Part shown: one piece after another, positions 63,101 through 64,000 of the stretch | Layout: each line of letters opens with the position of its first letter | Position numbering within the stretch: position 1 is the stretch's first letter | DNA from: Chitinophaga varians | GTDB taxonomy: Bacteria > Bacteroidota > Bacteroidia > Chitinophagales > Chitinophagaceae | DNA: 64,000 nucleotides | Reading direction: 5' to 3' | NCBI RefSeq assembly: GCF_014529945.1 | Contig: NZ_JACVFB010000004.1 | Location: forward strand, 620,001-684,000 | Program-made: the position numbers and the translations under genes | The notes under the pieces: generated by a model | Seen by the model: the letters and a program-made list of their open reading frames with translations, nothing else | The model's database searches: none | What the model was told of the DNA's origin: nothing

Positions 63101-64000
63101 AATACCTGAAAGACAGCGTTAATGCCAAACCGGTAAAGACAGTCCACTTCGAGTATTCGTACGAGTTATGCCCCGGGGCGAATGCTCCGGAAAGCAGTTC
63201 GGGTAAGCTGACGCTGAAAAAGCTTTGGTTCTCCTATAATGGTAACGAAAGCAAGACGAATAAAGCCCGTAACCAACAGAACGCCTACGTATTTCACTAT
63301 AATAGCAATAATCCGGGTTATAATAGTAAGTCATTTGACCGTTGGGGCAACTATAAGGATGCCAGGAATAACCCAGGCTATGCCGACAACAGTCCCATCA
63401 GTAACGTGGAGATGCCTTATGCGTTGCAGGACAGCACCATGGCAGCTAAAAATGCCGCAGCCTGGACGTTAGACTCCATCGTATTGCCTTCCGGTGGGCG
63501 TATGAAAGTCACTTATGAATCGGATGATTATGCTTATGTGCAGCATCGCCGTGCCAGCAAGATGACGCGGATTGCGGGTTTCGCAGGGGCCCGGCCTCAA
63601 TCAGTGGACGAGCTTACCGACAATTTATACGAATTGACAGGTGGCCGTCATGATAATCTCTATGTGGCATTTGATGCGGAGTTGCCGGTTACTTCCAATA
63701 AGGAGGTTTTTGACAACTATTTGTCGGAGCTGCATGATACGGTCTTCTTCCGCTTGAATGTGAAGATGCCTTCAGATACTTATGGATCAGGATATGAATA
63801 TGTGCCCTGTTACGCATTTCTCGACAGAAATGATTATGGATTCTTCAACAACGGTAAAACCATCTTCGTGAAATTACGCCCGCTTAAAGCCAATGGTGAA
63901 GAGGGCGGCAGTTACAGCCCGTTGGCCAAGGCTGCGGTGCAGTTCCTGCGACTGAACCTGCCTTCCAAGGCGTTCCCTGATTCTGAGATGGCGGACATGG
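60112..64000 (+). CDS. Giant RHS-type secreted protein with PA14 domain (3' end outside window)
   Basis: The frame is open for 1296 codons from the ATG at 60112 to the window edge. A signal peptide (AVACFLLAIIYVETVVPGYA) and an Ala/Pro-rich linker precede the N-terminal signature of Bacteroidota RHS proteins: VDLFTGDFSYSIPLLDVGGY, then SWTGLGWNLNPGSITR and RGIPDDFNGEDQ. A Gly-rich beta region follows (about 180-480), then a PA14-like domain (about 645-760, YTVHCEFNDHFALSVNGKEI), then LDSIVLPSGGRMKVTYESDD, which usually leads into YD repeats. The C-terminal toxin or anchor, if any, is beyond 64000. It may be a polymorphic toxin or a surface structural protein. Confidence 0.85.
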   Translation, partial: MILAIAEKWKKAVACFLLAIIYVETVVPGYALGSNRSGRVPVGVTVAPAREWLSLVPPSVPAPAAPAPASADKVDGGPTQPEATSFTAVGSDKMVDLFTGDFSYSIPLLDVGGYPLTLGYNSGISMDQEASWTGLGWNLNPGSITRNMRGIPDDFNGEDQITKTMSVNENKTTGGSLGITTELFGMDLKTVAGKVVDSIRGGFTASASIYNNTYRGWGAEAGFGTSLSVGIQGAGSLTAGMGLSNSTSDGVTVSPSLDVQTTAIKNGDGGAFTGNVSIGSAYNTRSGMKALQFSGGVRMSTDQLKRPYTFSSMADSKISFAYPSSTPNISMAYTNSMFTGKLAIGFEANGIHYNIFGTGYQLKQTIEKGDQVRKLPAYGYLHYEDGTKRPEALLDFNRERELPVKEALKTIAIPSYTYDVFSISGEGTGGMFRAYRSDIGYMYDPYLRTKDKSFTGGLDLGVGAIYHLGANLDISSSNTTTMAWQTDNQLGQRVAFTSSEKKYEAAYFRNPGEMSINPKAFYETVGGDDVVTAQLTGDGTRNIGTSGSLYRYKDGVHAGLLPITTATARKTQRDKRTQLITYLNAKEASEAGLTRFIENYRENKYTFDNCNTKYAGDPEEKRGIYAEYETHGRASLGSCNQRGYTFWDLETLMAMTPGIKLPYDYFMMTSRYRLRAPVTGVYTVHCEFNDHFALSVNGKEINDFQKDWNGRDENHDEYYSINLEKGKMYDVAMWYMNTEADGYLSVKWQCGNVTVTDDDLFLPNPPDNFEVVPGKLNKEKRINSFRKPHHISEVNVLNADGKRYVYGLPVYNLKQEEVTFSADYSKANAVEGVVSYNSTNTQYRDDSTTNGNGNEHYFNREEIPAYAHSFLLTGIVSPDYVDISGDGITDDDAGNAVKFNYTRTAGVNNPYKWRTPYTKFATYNEGLKTDRRDDKGSYVYGEKELWYLNSVESKNMIAIFKLGDRDDLLPIDSAGNKIVGTKQAKRLDEINLYVKAEYLKDSVNAKPVKTVHFEYSYELCPGANAPESSSGKLTLKKLWFSYNGNESKTNKARNQQNAYVFHYNSNNPGYNSKSFDRWGNYKDARNNPGYADNSPISNVEMPYALQDSTMAAKNAAAWTLDSIVLPSGGRMKVTYESDDYAYVQHRRASKMTRIAGFAGARPQSVDELTDNLYELTGGRHDNLYVAFDAELPVTSNKEVFDNYLSELHDTVFFRLNVKMPSDTYGSGYEYVPCYAFLDRNDYGFFNNGKTIFVKLRPLKANGEEGGSYSPLAKAAVQFLRLNLPSKAFPDSEMADM

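Noticed and set aside
1-64000. tRNA, rRNA, integrase, transposase or prophage genes
   Set aside because: None could be recognised by eye on either strand; the repeats present have no coding partner in the window.

Overview
The window looks like a chromosomal segment of a Bacteroidota bacterium, most likely a Chitinophagaceae member close to Chitinophaga. The signs are promoters of the form TTTG-N19/20-TAnnTTTG in front of many genes, A-rich start regions with little Shine-Dalgarno signal, a type-B T9SS (gliding-motility) C-terminal domain on a secreted protease, and families typical of the phylum (DUF4199, S9B dipeptidyl peptidase, OMP_b-brl_3 barrels, RHS proteins with the Bacteroidota-type N-terminus). 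I see no rRNA, tRNA, CRISPR array, integrase or transposase. The segment is mostly ordinary chromosome with some locally variable islands.

Layout. 1-3.8 kb: minus-strand operon of a dihydroorotase-like protein lacking its metal ligands, a DUF4199 membrane protein and two glycosyltransferases. 4-16.1 kb: HEAT-repeat protein, DPP IV, a 154-bp giant palindrome, small secreted proteins, an SGNH esterase with a double LacI-type operator and its LacI regulator, an OmpA lipoprotein, a DsbA/SpxH-like protein and a large outer-membrane barrel. 16.4-23.4 kb: DUF2867 and DinB proteins, then the most interesting locus: a five-gene minus-strand operon of a mercuric-reductase-like flavoprotein, an ABC ATPase, a permease fused to a circularly permuted substrate-binding domain, EgtB and EgtD. 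I read it as ergothioneine synthesis plus uptake plus, possibly, disulfide recycling. 23.4-28.6 kb: GC-rich paired repeats, DusB, a frameshifted reductase, an EF-G paralogue behind a terminator-like hairpin, and a compact small-ORF transcription unit with a near-perfect promoter.

28.7-41 kb: aldo/keto reductase; a GntR regulator with a three-half-site operator, TauE/SafE exporter and DUF1634 operon; a class-V PLP enzyme; GH3 glycosidase; Na+/H+ antiporter; TfoX-like protein; degenerate serine hydrolase; AraC regulator; Bcr/CflA-type MFS pump. 40.8-48.4 kb: T9SS-exported M43 protease, CoA transferase, small secreted protein, a second copy of the giant palindrome, and a secreted or anchored NUC1 endonuclease. 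48.9-54.5 kb: two glycosyltransferases whose 3' ends overlap on opposite strands, an MsbA-like exporter, an Hpt protein and an unknown membrane protein. 54.5-64 kb: a sulfatase and then a three-gene surface locus (coiled-coil outer-membrane barrel, Fn3/TANFOR-like protein, giant RHS/PA14 protein) that runs off the window.

Two observations stand out: the permuted transporter inside a probable ergothioneine operon, and a dispersed family of long palindromes built from a conserved 36-bp arm.
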